From UBA11524 sp964542315 (GTDB taxonomy: Bacteria; Bacillota; Clostridia; Christensenellales; Aristaeellaceae): DNA of 64,000 nucleotides. The translations under genes were made by a program, and so were the position numbers. The notes under the pieces were generated by a model that had not been told where the DNA came from, ran no database searches, and saw nothing but the letters and a program-made list of their open reading frames with translations. Positions within the stretch are counted from its first letter, which is position 1, and each line of letters begins with the position of its first letter. Of this stretch, positions 16,595-24,814 are shown piece after piece. Location of the stretch: positions 1 to 64,000 of the forward strand of contig CAZIUA010000005.1 of assembly GCA_964542315.1 (NCBI GenBank), written 5' to 3'.

Positions 16595-17851
16595 ATGAAG
16601 AAGCCCTCGACGCTGCGACGGGCGACGGGTCTGGTGGCCTCCATGCTGCTGGCGGCCAGCTGGTTCTCCCCCATGCAGACGACCCTGCGCGAGCTGCCGG
16701 ACACCCTCACCCTGACACAGGGACAGATCAGCACGCTGGCGCTGGGCGGACTGACGCTCTCGGGCGATGCGCTGACCGTCACGGCCACGCAGGATGAAAG
16801 TCTGGCCACGGTGGGCGCAGTGGATGTGTCCGTGGCGACCTCCGGCAGGACGGATATGCTGCTGTCCCTCTTTGGCATTCCGCTGAAGAAGGTCGAAGTG
16901 GAAGTCAGCCCTGAAAAGCGGCTGATCCCCGGCGGACAGGCCCTGGGCATCGCCATGCGCACGGAGGGCGTGCTCATCGTCGGGGTGAGCGAGGTGGCGG
17001 CAGGCATCAGCCCGGCGCGCAATGCTGGACTCGCTGCGGGGGATGTCATCCGCAGTATCAACGGCACGCCCATCACCACCGCGGAGCAGCTGACCGAAGT
17101 GCTCAATGCCCCCGGAACGGCAGAAGCATCCCCCCTGGAGATCGCCTATGACCGCGCCGGACAGCGCCGCACGACCCGGCTGACGCCCTACCGGGAAACG
17201 CCCACAGGGCATGTCCGTCTGGGGGCATGGGTGCGGGATTCCACCGCCGGCGTGGGGACGCTCTCCTTCTACGACCCGGACAATGGGCATTACGGCGCGC
17301 TGGGCCATGCCATCACCGATGGGGACACCGGCGCGGTGCTCTCCGTCAGCGAGGGGCAGGTGCTGCGCGCCGATGTGGTGGCGGTGCAGAAGGGGAAGCC
17401 CGGTACGCCGGGGGAGCTCAAGGGCAGCTTCCTGCGGGAGGGCGAGGTGCTGGGGGACATCCGCAGCAATTCCGTCCTGGGCATTTACGGCACGATGGAC
17501 AAGCCCGTAACCAACGCCATCTATCCTGACGGCCTGCCCATCGGCCTGCGCTCCGGCGTGCATACCGGCGCGGCCACCATCCTCTCCACGGTGGACAGCG
17601 AGGGCGTGAAGGAATACGCCGTCGAGATCATCCGCGTGAATCAGCAGAGCAGCCCCGCCCCCAAGAGCATGGTCATCCGCGTGACGGACGAGCGCCTGCT
17701 CAGCCTCACCGGCGGGATCGTCCAGGGGATGAGCGGCAGCCCCATCATTCAGGACGGGCGCATCATCGGTGCGGTGACCCATGTGTTCGTCAGCGACCCC
17801 ACCCAGGGCTACGGGCTGTATGTGGACTGGATGCTGGATGCGGCAGGGTGA
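16595..17851 (+). CDS. spoIVB: SpoIVB sporulation signalling protease (S55 family)
   Basis: A 418-residue serine peptidase. An N-terminal membrane segment (residues ~9-26) is followed by a PDZ domain around residues 125-205 (GISPARNAGLAAGDVIRSIN) and the S55 catalytic domain. That domain has its histidine in GALGHAITD near 237 and its serine in GMSGSPI near 379. In Bacillus, SpoIVB made in the forespore crosses into the intermembrane space and cuts SpoIVFA, releasing pro-sigma-K processing. It is strong evidence for endospore formation. In most clostridia spo0A follows directly; here it does not. ATG at 16595 lies 8 nt after GGGAGG, inside a terminator-like hairpin. A forespore promoter was not identified. 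Confidence 0.93.
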   Translation: MKKPSTLRRATGLVASMLLAASWFSPMQTTLRELPDTLTLTQGQISTLALGGLTLSGDALTVTATQDESLATVGAVDVSVATSGRTDMLLSLFGIPLKKVEVEVSPEKRLIPGGQALGIAMRTEGVLIVGVSEVAAGISPARNAGLAAGDVIRSINGTPITTAEQLTEVLNAPGTAEASPLEIAYDRAGQRRTTRLTPYRETPTGHVRLGAWVRDSTAGVGTLSFYDPDNGHYGALGHAITDGDTGAVLSVSEGQVLRADVVAVQKGKPGTPGELKGSFLREGEVLGDIRSNSVLGIYGTMDKPVTNAIYPDGLPIGLRSGVHTGAATILSTVDSEGVKEYAVEIIRVNQQSSPAPKSMVIRVTDERLLSLTGGIVQGMSGSPIIQDGRIIGAVTHVFVSDPTQGYGLYVDWMLDAAG

Positions 17852-17856
17852 TTTTC

Positions 17857-17887
17857 GCCAGAGGTGCATTGCCTCTGGCATTTTCTG
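17857..17887 (+). terminator. Terminator of spoIVB
   Basis: GCCAGAGG-tgcattg-CCTCTGGC followed by ATTTTCTGTT. Confidence 0.85.
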
Positions 17888-17941
17888 TTGGGATGTGCTA
17901 AAATGAGTTGATTCAGTCGATCATCCGCAGGAGGGATGGAC

Positions 17942-18412
17942 GTGAGAAGAAACGACAAGGAAATTACTGCCCCCATGCGGGTCAAAGAAATTGTAAGCCG
18001 TTGCACTTGCTGCAGGATCGGCTTTTGCGATGATGGAGAAGTATACATTGTTCCATTAAATTTCGGCTATGAAATCAAAGATGATGCGTATGTGTTCTAT
18101 TTTCACGGGGCGAAAGAAGGTCGAAAGGCCGAGCTGATCAAAAAGAGTCCTCATGTGGGCTTCGAGATGGATACGGGCTATTCGCTCCATACCGCTGAGA
18201 CGGCCTGCCAATATTCCACACATTATCAGAGCATTATTGGCAATGGTGTCTTGCGTATCGTATCAGAGCCTGAGGAACAGAAACGGGGACTGTCCTTGAT
18301 CATGGAACATCATACAGGAAAACGGGAATGGGATTTTGATAAAAAAATGCTTCATGCGGTCATCGTTTTCAAATTAGTGGTTTCTAAAATGAGCTGTAAG
18401 GAACATGAATAG
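17942..18412 (+). CDS. Pyridoxamine 5'-phosphate oxidase-fold protein (NimA-like)
   Basis: A 156-residue protein of the split-barrel flavin-binding group: EIVSRCTCCRIGFCDDGEVY, PLNFGYEIKDDAYVFYFHGAKEG and later YHSVIG-like YQSIIGNGVLRIVSEP. Clostridial relatives are often called 'pyridoxamine 5'-phosphate oxidase family' or 5-nitroimidazole-resistance-like; most bind flavin, heme or F420, and the substrate is rarely known. The start is set at GTG 17942, which has 6-nt spacing from AGGAGGG; an ATG at 17936 directly abuts that site. Base composition is visibly AT-richer than its neighbours, as though acquired more recently. It ends 16 bp before the MazG-like gene. Confidence 0.82.
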   Translation: MRRNDKEITAPMRVKEIVSRCTCCRIGFCDDGEVYIVPLNFGYEIKDDAYVFYFHGAKEGRKAELIKKSPHVGFEMDTGYSLHTAETACQYSTHYQSIIGNGVLRIVSEPEEQKRGLSLIMEHHTGKREWDFDKKMLHAVIVFKLVVSKMSCKEHE

Positions 18413-18428
18413 AGTAGGAGACGCACAA

Positions 18429-18776
18429 ATGCAGATCACTATCGCGGAATTGGAAGCCTATCTGCTGGATTATTACGGCCAGGGCGGCATCGACCAGAGC
18501 CTGTTCATGAAGCTGGTGGAGGAGATCGGCGAGGTCGCCGAGGTGCTGAACAAGAAGGCCGGGCGGAAGGCCGCTGGCGACGAGAACCTGGGCGCGGAGC
18601 TGGGCAAGGAATTGGCGGATGTGATCCACTACGCCATGGCCATCGCCGCGCTGAACGGGCTGGACATGAATGAGATCATTGTCGAAAAAGATAAAGCTGC
18701 GTCCGCAAAATACTATCATGCAACAAATCTGGAACAGTTCGTTCTGCACAAGCGGAGTACAGAGACGGAGCAGTAA
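18429..18776 (+). CDS. MazG-like nucleotide pyrophosphohydrolase
   Basis: A 115-residue all-alpha NTP-PPase. The metal-binding signature appears as LVEEIGEVAEVL around residues 25-36 and KELADVIHYAMAIA around residues 60-74, matching the EExxE...ExxxD pattern. Such enzymes remove pyrophosphate from non-canonical or excess (d)NTPs. ATG at 18429 follows TAGGAG; a GTG/ATG start further upstream would overlap the previous gene. Codon use returns to the GC-rich style of the window, unlike the preceding gene, so the pair may not share an origin although they are probably co-transcribed. Confidence 0.85.
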   Translation: MQITIAELEAYLLDYYGQGGIDQSLFMKLVEEIGEVAEVLNKKAGRKAAGDENLGAELGKELADVIHYAMAIAALNGLDMNEIIVEKDKAASAKYYHATNLEQFVLHKRSTETEQ

Positions 18777-18992
18777 TCCCTTACAGATCGGGTTGTCCCG
18801 AATGACATTCACCCGCGAGCGTCAGCCCGGCGAGGCGGAATAAGCAAGCTCAACACGCTGAAAAAGCTCATGACCGCAAAGAAAGACTGCTTTGATGCCG
18901 ACAGAGGTTTCCTGTGATCCATCCTCCCGGTCCCCCTCGCAGCTGCCTGTCTGCACTGATCGTGCCTGGCTGATGCGCGGGGGATTTTCTTC
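18777..18992. other. Non-coding gap with short reading-frame remnants
   Basis: About 215 bp without a convincing gene. Two adjoining fragments, MTFTRERQPGEAE and a lysine-rich SKLNTLKKLMTAKKDC, are broken by stops and may be remnants of a decayed gene. A weak hairpin (CCCCCTCGCAGC with GCTGATGCGCGGGGG) near 18935-18983 precedes TTTT and may end transcription from mazG. Confidence 0.35.
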
Positions 18993-19021
18993 TTGCATTC
19001 TGCCAGTGGGTGATTTATAAT
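18993..19021 (+). promoter_or_regulatory. Promoter of the GH31 gene
   Basis: TTGCAT (18993-18998), a 17-bp spacer and TATAAT (19016-19021). Confidence 0.8.
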
Positions 19022-19068
19022 GAAGCCATGCTCATCGTTTCAAAAATCCCCCACAAGGAGGAATCCAT

Positions 19069-21492
19069 ATGACTGACCGCCTTCCCGATTATCTCCGCAT
19101 GCATGCCCAGGCCGCACCCTGCGCCGGTGCGGACATCCGCATGGGCGATGTCCGCGTCACCGTCATCACGCCCCGGCTGATCCGCATCGAACAGGGGGCC
19201 TTCACCGATGAAGCCACCCTGACCGTGCTGCGCCGCGATTTCTGCCCGTGCGAATTCAGCGTCACCCGCAGCAACGCAGGCACCATCGTCGATACCGGTG
19301 CGCTGCGCCTGTGCTATCAGCCCGGCCAACCACTGGACAGCCTGACCATCACCGCGCTGACTTCGCCCGCGTTCGTGTGGCATTACGGTCAGCGCCCCCT
19401 GCAGAACCTCAAAGGCACCACTTCCACCCTGGATACGGCGGACGGCGCCTGCCCCCTGGAGGATGGTCTCTGCGCCCTGGACGGCTTTGCCTGCCTGGAT
19501 GACAGCACATCCCCCCGCATGACGACGGACGGCTGGTTCGCCGGGCGTGAAAACTGCACCGACGTGTACTTCTTCGGCTACGGGCATGATTACACCGCCG
19601 CCGTGCAGGATTATCAGCGTCTGACGGGTGCGCCCGGGATGCTGCCTGCCTTCGCGCTGGGCAACTGGTGGAGCCGCTACCATGCCTACACCGACACGGA
19701 GTATCTGTCGCTGATGGATGAATTCCGCCGGCGCGATGTGCCGCTGTCCGTGGGCATCGTGGATATGGACTGGCACCTGACCGACGCTGACGGGCGGAAC
19801 TACTGGACGGACGGCTGGACGGGCTACACCTGGAACGAGCAGCTCTTTCCGGACTACCGCGCTTTCCTGCGCGGCCTGCACGATCGCGGTCTGAAGACCG
19901 CCCTGAACCTCCACCCGTCTTCCGGCGTCCGCCCGTGGGAAGCACAGTATGAGGACATGTGCCGCGCCCTTGGCAAGGATCCTGCGCAGCTCAAGCCCAT
20001 CCCCTTCAACTGCCTGGATCCCGACTTCCTCAAGGCGTATTTCGAAGTGCTCCATTTCCCCTATGAAGAGGACGGCGTGGACTTCTGGTGGATGGACTGG
20101 CAGCAGGGGACTCACTATCCCAGCATCGCCGGGGAGGATTACGTCCCCCGCGACATTGAGCAGATCACACCCCTGCGCATGCTCAACCACATGCATTATC
20201 TGGCCTCGCGCCGCAATGGCCAGCGCGGCATGATCTTCTCCCGCTATTCGGGCTATGGCAGCCAGCGGTATCCCATCGGGTTCTCCGGCGATACCTACAT
20301 CACCTGGCGGAGCCTGAAATTCCAGCCGTATTTCACCGCCACGGCCAGCAATGTGGGCTATGGCTGGTGGAGCCACGACATCGGCGGACACATGGGCGGC
20401 ATCCGTGATGACGAACTGACCGCGCGCTGGGTGCAGCTGGGTGTGTTCTCGCCTATCTTCCGCCTGCATTCCACCCGGAACACCTTCACCGGCCGCGAGC
20501 CCTGGAAGTACAACCGGCGCACCGAATGCATCATGAGCGACTGCATGCGCCTGCGTCATCAGCTTTTCCCCTATCTCTACACCATGAATCGCCGCGCCCA
20601 GGCGGAGCTGCTGCCGCTCATCCGCCCGATGTATCACACCCATCCGGAGTGCGCCGATGCCTATCAGGTGCCGAACGAATACTGGTTCGGCAGCGAAATG
20701 GTCGCCGCACCGATCACCGATCCGGCGGACGCGAGCGATCTGGCGCCGGCGGATGTGTGGCTTCCGGCCGGCTGCTGGACGGACATGACCACCGGCTATG
20801 TCTACAAAGGGGATCAGCGGCTGACGGTCTATCGCCCGATGGAGGAGATCCCTGTGTTCCTCAAGGGCGGCGCGATCGTGCCCATGCAGGCGCACCGGCC
20901 GCATGAGAACGCCCTGGGCCATTCACCGGACATGCATGTGCTCGTTGCGCCGGGCGCATCGAATGCCTTCCGCCTGTATGAGGACGATGGCGAATCCCTC
21001 GCCTATGAAGGCGGCGTCTATGCCGAAACGCCCCTCACCCTCACCTGGACGGCGGATGCGGCCTCCTTCACCATCGGCGCGGTGGAGGGCGACCTCTCCC
21101 TCCTGCCGGAAAAGCGCACCTGGACGCTGCATTTCCGCGGCTGGCGCAAGGGCTGTGCCTTCACCGTGAATGGCGAATGCTGCACCGCGGCCTATTCCCC
21201 CGAGGACAACACCTACACCCTCACCCTACCGGATCTCTCCGCCGTCAGCACCGCCGTGATCGGCATCACCCATCCTGACGGGCTGACCCACAACAACTCC
21301 GACGCCCGGATGAAGGCCATCGACCGCATCACCCGTGCGCAGATGCTCCAGGATGGCAAGCAGGATCTGCTCCAGCTCATGGATGACGAGATCGCCCGCG
21401 GCGCAAAGAACGCAAAGCTCTCCCGTCTGGGGACAGATCGCTATCCGGCCCTCGGCGGCTACCTCTTCGAGCTGATCTCCCAGCTGGCTTGA
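19069..21492 (+). CDS. GH31 family alpha-glycosidase
   Basis: An 807-residue cytoplasmic glycosidase (no signal peptide). The catalytic barrel is recognised by PLSVGIVDMDWHLTD, the nucleophile motif FWWMDWQQG near residue 340 and the acid/base loop IGFSGDTYITW near 404. A beta-sandwich N-domain and C-terminal beta domains flank it. GH31 includes alpha-glucosidases, alpha-xylosidases and sulfoquinovosidases, and I cannot choose among them. The last ~80 residues (HPDGLTHNNSDARMKAIDRITRAQMLQ...) look like a helical extension beyond the usual fold. ATG at 19069 follows CAAGGAGGAA. The gene runs into the SH3-domain protein with a 25-bp gap. Confidence 0.92.
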   Translation: MTDRLPDYLRMHAQAAPCAGADIRMGDVRVTVITPRLIRIEQGAFTDEATLTVLRRDFCPCEFSVTRSNAGTIVDTGALRLCYQPGQPLDSLTITALTSPAFVWHYGQRPLQNLKGTTSTLDTADGACPLEDGLCALDGFACLDDSTSPRMTTDGWFAGRENCTDVYFFGYGHDYTAAVQDYQRLTGAPGMLPAFALGNWWSRYHAYTDTEYLSLMDEFRRRDVPLSVGIVDMDWHLTDADGRNYWTDGWTGYTWNEQLFPDYRAFLRGLHDRGLKTALNLHPSSGVRPWEAQYEDMCRALGKDPAQLKPIPFNCLDPDFLKAYFEVLHFPYEEDGVDFWWMDWQQGTHYPSIAGEDYVPRDIEQITPLRMLNHMHYLASRRNGQRGMIFSRYSGYGSQRYPIGFSGDTYITWRSLKFQPYFTATASNVGYGWWSHDIGGHMGGIRDDELTARWVQLGVFSPIFRLHSTRNTFTGREPWKYNRRTECIMSDCMRLRHQLFPYLYTMNRRAQAELLPLIRPMYHTHPECADAYQVPNEYWFGSEMVAAPITDPADASDLAPADVWLPAGCWTDMTTGYVYKGDQRLTVYRPMEEIPVFLKGGAIVPMQAHRPHENALGHSPDMHVLVAPGASNAFRLYEDDGESLAYEGGVYAETPLTLTWTADAASFTIGAVEGDLSLLPEKRTWTLHFRGWRKGCAFTVNGECCTAAYSPEDNTYTLTLPDLSAVSTAVIGITHPDGLTHNNSDARMKAIDRITRAQMLQDGKQDLLQLMDDEIARGAKNAKLSRLGTDRYPALGGYLFELISQLA

Positions 21493-21517
21493 CCGTCCTG
21501 TGAAAGGAGTCCCCCTG

Positions 21518-22411
21518 ATGAAAAAATTTCTGCTCCTGCTCCTCGCGCTGACGCTTTTCGTTTCCGCCGCCAGCGCATCCATCCTCCCTGCCACCGGTGT
21601 GGATGAGGATTTCGCTGCCTCCACCGGCCTCAGCTGCACCCCTGCCGTCATCCTCTGCCAGTCGCTGAGCGTCTATGACGCGCGCGGCGATCAGGGCGGC
21701 AAGAAGGTCGAGACCCTACGCTACAGCGGCAAAAGCATCCCCGTCATCCAGAGCTGGGACGGCTGGGCGCAGATCTACTATGCCGACGGCGAAAAGACCG
21801 GCTGGGTGCGCAGCGAATACCTGCTGTTCGATCCGGCGTGGTATCACTGTGACGAAAGCACGGCGGTCTATGCCTACCCGGATGATCTCGCGCCCCGTGT
21901 GGGGCTGCTCAACCGCGGCACGGAAGCACCCATCGTCACCGATACGGGCGACTGGGTCTGCGTGAGCCTTCGTGCGGCAGCAGGCTGGATCCGCAAAACA
22001 GCGGATGACAAGGCAGCGGAGAGCTGGTTCAGCCCGGAGATGCTCTACGGCATGACCTTCGCGGAGCTGTCCTTCCCCTACACCACCGGCTCCATGATCT
22101 ACTTCGATGATGCGGAATCTTTCGCCGCCCTGATGGACATACTCACCCACACCGATGCCATGGGCGGAATGGTCGCAGGCTGCCCCTTCGACGCGGTGCT
22201 GACCGTCACTCTGTACAACGGCGTGGAGATCGAGCTGGCGCTGGCCACCGACAGCTGCTGTGTTTTCCGGGTGGATGGGCAGGACTACATCTACGCCGTG
22301 AACCAGACGGAAAACGGCTCCAGCGTGAGCAACGATGTGCTGTTCAGCCTCTTTGGCGTCAATGACCAGGGCGAATGGCTGGATGACAAGTTCTATCCCG
22401 GCAACGGCTGA
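21518..22411 (+). CDS. Exported protein with SH3-like domains
   Basis: A 297-residue secreted protein. It has a signal peptide (MKKFLLLLLALTLFVSAASA). Residues ~45-105 form a bacterial SH3-like domain (LSVYDARGDQGGKKVETLRYSGKSIPVI, GWAQIYYADGEKTGWVRSEYLLF at positions ~21666-21830). A second such repeat spans ~110-160 (AVYAYPDDLAPRVGLLNRGTEAPI, GWIRK). The C-terminal half is unrecognised. SH3b domains usually bind cell-wall peptides. ATG at 21518 follows AAAGGAG. It is probably co-transcribed with GH31 and ends at a strong terminator. Confidence 0.75.
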   Translation: MKKFLLLLLALTLFVSAASASILPATGVDEDFAASTGLSCTPAVILCQSLSVYDARGDQGGKKVETLRYSGKSIPVIQSWDGWAQIYYADGEKTGWVRSEYLLFDPAWYHCDESTAVYAYPDDLAPRVGLLNRGTEAPIVTDTGDWVCVSLRAAAGWIRKTADDKAAESWFSPEMLYGMTFAELSFPYTTGSMIYFDDAESFAALMDILTHTDAMGGMVAGCPFDAVLTVTLYNGVEIELALATDSCCVFRVDGQDYIYAVNQTENGSSVSNDVLFSLFGVNDQGEWLDDKFYPGNG

Positions 22412-22427
22412 TCGATCCAACAACAAA

Positions 22428-22495
22428 ATGCGCGGTGCTTTGTCCGCCGTCCGCCTTTTCCGGGCTGACAGGACGAAGTGCCGCGCACTTTTTAT
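22428..22495. terminator. Bidirectional terminator between convergent genes
   Basis: TGCGCGGTGCTTTGTCC and GGACGAAGTGCCGCGCA form a long imperfect stem followed by CTTTTT. It overlaps the stop region of the AhpF-like gene. Confidence 0.75.
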
Positions 22496-24144
22496 GCCCG
22501 CAGCCACGACAGCAGCTGCGCAATGTTCTTCTTGCCAAACGTGACGCGCGTGTCATCCGCCACCAGGCAGGGGACGCTCATCACCCGGTATTTGTCCTTC
22601 AGCGCAGGGAAGTGCGCCAGGTCATAGACCTCTGCGGTCACATGAGGGTTCAGTGCAGCGATATGCTGGGCGGCCGTCACCAAGTCGGGACACATGGTGC
22701 AGGACAGCGACACGAGGAGCTTCATTGCCGTCGGCGTTTGGATCGCGGCGATGTCCTGCCGCAATGCATCATCCACCGCCTGACCCGGCCCGGCGGCATT
22801 GTACAGCCCCAGCACGAAGGACGTGAACTCATGTCCGCCCGGCACGCCATGGAAGGCCAGACCCGTGGGCGTCCCATCCGCGCGGCAGACCTGCACGCAA
22901 GGGGCTTCCTCCGCCGGGAAATCGCGCCGGACGACCTCCATGGTCAGCTTGTCCGTCATGTCCGCCAGCGCCGCGATGAATTGCTCCAGCTCCGCCGAAA
23001 GGGGACGATCATCCAAGTGCAGCCGCAACAGGAGCGGCTGTACCATCCGGCGGAACACATCGTTCAGCTGTGCCTGCATGTCTTCCCCAAAGACGGGAGG
23101 CTTCATCCCTTTTTCCCTTCGGGGCGATGGGGTTTCGGCGGTCTTTTCTTCGCCGGATGGCGCGATCCGCGTGACGGGCTGCACCGGATGCCGCCCCGTT
23201 TTGCGCTGCATAGCGGCGGCATGCTTCTCCATCTGCGTCGCAGCCAGCGCGCCGTCCCCCGTGGCCGTCACCACCTGGCGCAGAGGCTTGATGCACACGT
23301 CCCCGGCGGCAAATACGCCGTCCACACTGGTCTTCATGCCTCCATCCGTGCGAATGTAGCCTTGTTCGTCCAGGTCGATCTGCCCCCGGACCAGCGCAGT
23401 GGCCGGCTCATACCCCGCAAAGACGAACACGCCGAAGCTTTCGTCCACCCTGGCGCGGAATTCCGTCGTTTCGCCGCTGGACAGATTGCGCCACCGGGCG
23501 TAGGTCAGCCCGTTTTCACCGCTGACCTCCTCCAATTCCGTCTGGGGGAGGATGGTGATCTTCTCGTGCCTTCGGGCAGGCTCCGCCACAGCCTCAGCGC
23601 AGGTGAAATCCTCCGTGCGCATCAGGATCGTGACATGCCGGGCGAATTTGGTCAGGAACACGCTTTCCTCCGCCGCCGCATAGCCGCCGCCCACCACGAA
23701 TACGTCCTGGCCGGTGAAGAATTCACCGTCGCAGGTGGCGCAGTACGCCACGCCGCGGCCCTTGTATTCCTCCTCGCCCTGGAAGCCCACTTGCCGCGGA
23801 TGTGCCCCGGTCGCCAGCAGCACGCAGAAGCACCGGAAGGCGCCGCGCGCTGTCTGCACGGTCTTGATGTCGCCCGTCAGGTCAAGGGCAGTGGCCTCGG
23901 TCAGGAGGAATTCCGCGCCGAATGCCTCCGCCTGCCTGCGGATGGTCTCTGTCAGCGCGCGCCCGCTGATGCGCGCCACACCGGGATAATTCACCACCTC
24001 GTCGGTGATGGTGATCTGCCCGCCGAACTGCTCCTTCTCCAGCACCAGCACGCGGTATCGCGCCCGCGCCAGATAGAGCGCGGCGGTCAGCCCCGCCGGG
24101 CCGCCGCCGATCACCACCGCGTCGTAGAGGTTATCCGCCTGCAT
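22492..24144 (-). CDS. AhpF-like flavoprotein disulfide reductase with C-terminal thioredoxin-fold domains
   Basis: A 550-residue protein. Residues 1-310 are a thioredoxin-reductase module: FAD loop VVIGGGPAGLTAALYLARAR, redox pair in CATCDGEFF, NAD(P) loop VVGGGYAAAEESVFL, and AAGDVCIKPLRQVVTATGDGA (positions ~23254-23315). Residues ~345-550 hold two thioredoxin-like folds, the second with a CTMC active site (SLSCTMCPDLV) and SVPCLV. Classical AhpF carries the thioredoxin folds at its N-terminus; here the order is reversed. It probably passes electrons from NAD(P)H to AhpC, with which it overlaps (TGATG), as a peroxide-detoxifying pair. The first of the two thioredoxin folds lacks a clear CxxC, as in AhpF. 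Confidence 0.88.
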   Translation of the reverse strand: MQADNLYDAVVIGGGPAGLTAALYLARARYRVLVLEKEQFGGQITITDEVVNYPGVARISGRALTETIRRQAEAFGAEFLLTEATALDLTGDIKTVQTARGAFRCFCVLLATGAHPRQVGFQGEEEYKGRGVAYCATCDGEFFTGQDVFVVGGGYAAAEESVFLTKFARHVTILMRTEDFTCAEAVAEPARRHEKITILPQTELEEVSGENGLTYARWRNLSSGETTEFRARVDESFGVFVFAGYEPATALVRGQIDLDEQGYIRTDGGMKTSVDGVFAAGDVCIKPLRQVVTATGDGALAATQMEKHAAAMQRKTGRHPVQPVTRIAPSGEEKTAETPSPRREKGMKPPVFGEDMQAQLNDVFRRMVQPLLLRLHLDDRPLSAELEQFIAALADMTDKLTMEVVRRDFPAEEAPCVQVCRADGTPTGLAFHGVPGGHEFTSFVLGLYNAAGPGQAVDDALRQDIAAIQTPTAMKLLVSLSCTMCPDLVTAAQHIAALNPHVTAEVYDLAHFPALKDKYRVMSVPCLVADDTRVTFGKKNIAQLLSWLRA

Positions 24145-24707
24145 CACAGCTGCCCCACCAGGTCAAGGCTGGGCTTGAGCGTCTCCTGGCCGGGCTTCCA
24201 GTTGGCGGGACAGACCTGGTCGCCATGGGCGTGGACGAACTGGCAGGCCTGCACGCGCCGCAGCAGCTCCTCCGCATTGCGGCCCACGTTCCCCGCCGTG
24301 ATCTCATAGCCGACGATCTTCCCCTCCGGGTTGATGATGAACGTGGCGCGCTCGGCCAGGCCATCCGCCTCGATCAGCACGTCCAGACCGGCGGAGAGCA
24401 CATGCGCCGGATCAGCCAGCATGGGATAGGTGATCTTGCGGATGCGCTCGGACGCATCATGCCAGGCCTTGTGGACAAAATGGGTATCGGTGGACACGCT
24501 GTAGACCTCGCAGCCGATCTCGCGGAAGCGGTCGTAATGCAGTGCCAGATCCTCCAGCTCGGTCGGGCAGATGAAGGTGAAATCCGCCGGGTAGAAGAAC
24601 AGGACACTCCACTTGCCCAGCAGCTCCTCCTTCGCCACCGTCTTGAAGGCGTTCTCGTGGTAGGCATTCACCTTGAAATCGCAAAGGGCACGGTCGATCA
24701 TGGACAT
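24144..24707 (-). CDS. ahpC: Alkyl hydroperoxide reductase subunit C (2-Cys peroxiredoxin)
   Basis: A 187-residue peroxiredoxin of the normal AhpC length. The peroxidatic cysteine is in FYPADFTFICPTELEDLA and the resolving cysteine in HGDQVCPANWKPG. It reduces hydrogen peroxide and organic peroxides in the cytoplasm, using electrons from its reductase partner. ATG at 24707 follows GGGGAGGAAAA. The stop codon overlaps the start of the AhpF-like gene, so the two proteins are made together. An anaerobe would use this pair against transient oxygen exposure. Confidence 0.95.
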   Translation of the reverse strand: MSMIDRALCDFKVNAYHENAFKTVAKEELLGKWSVLFFYPADFTFICPTELEDLALHYDRFREIGCEVYSVSTDTHFVHKAWHDASERIRKITYPMLADPAHVLSAGLDVLIEADGLAERATFIINPEGKIVGYEITAGNVGRNAEELLRRVQACQFVHAHGDQVCPANWKPGQETLKPSLDLVGQL

Positions 24708-24814
24708 TTGGTTTTCCTCCCCGCAAATTTTCTTGCAGGGGCAGTTTGTCCCGATCCGCATGGGATTATTCCGCCGAAAACGGGGCAGACTCTCCCGCGA
24801 AAGGAGCTGACCTC

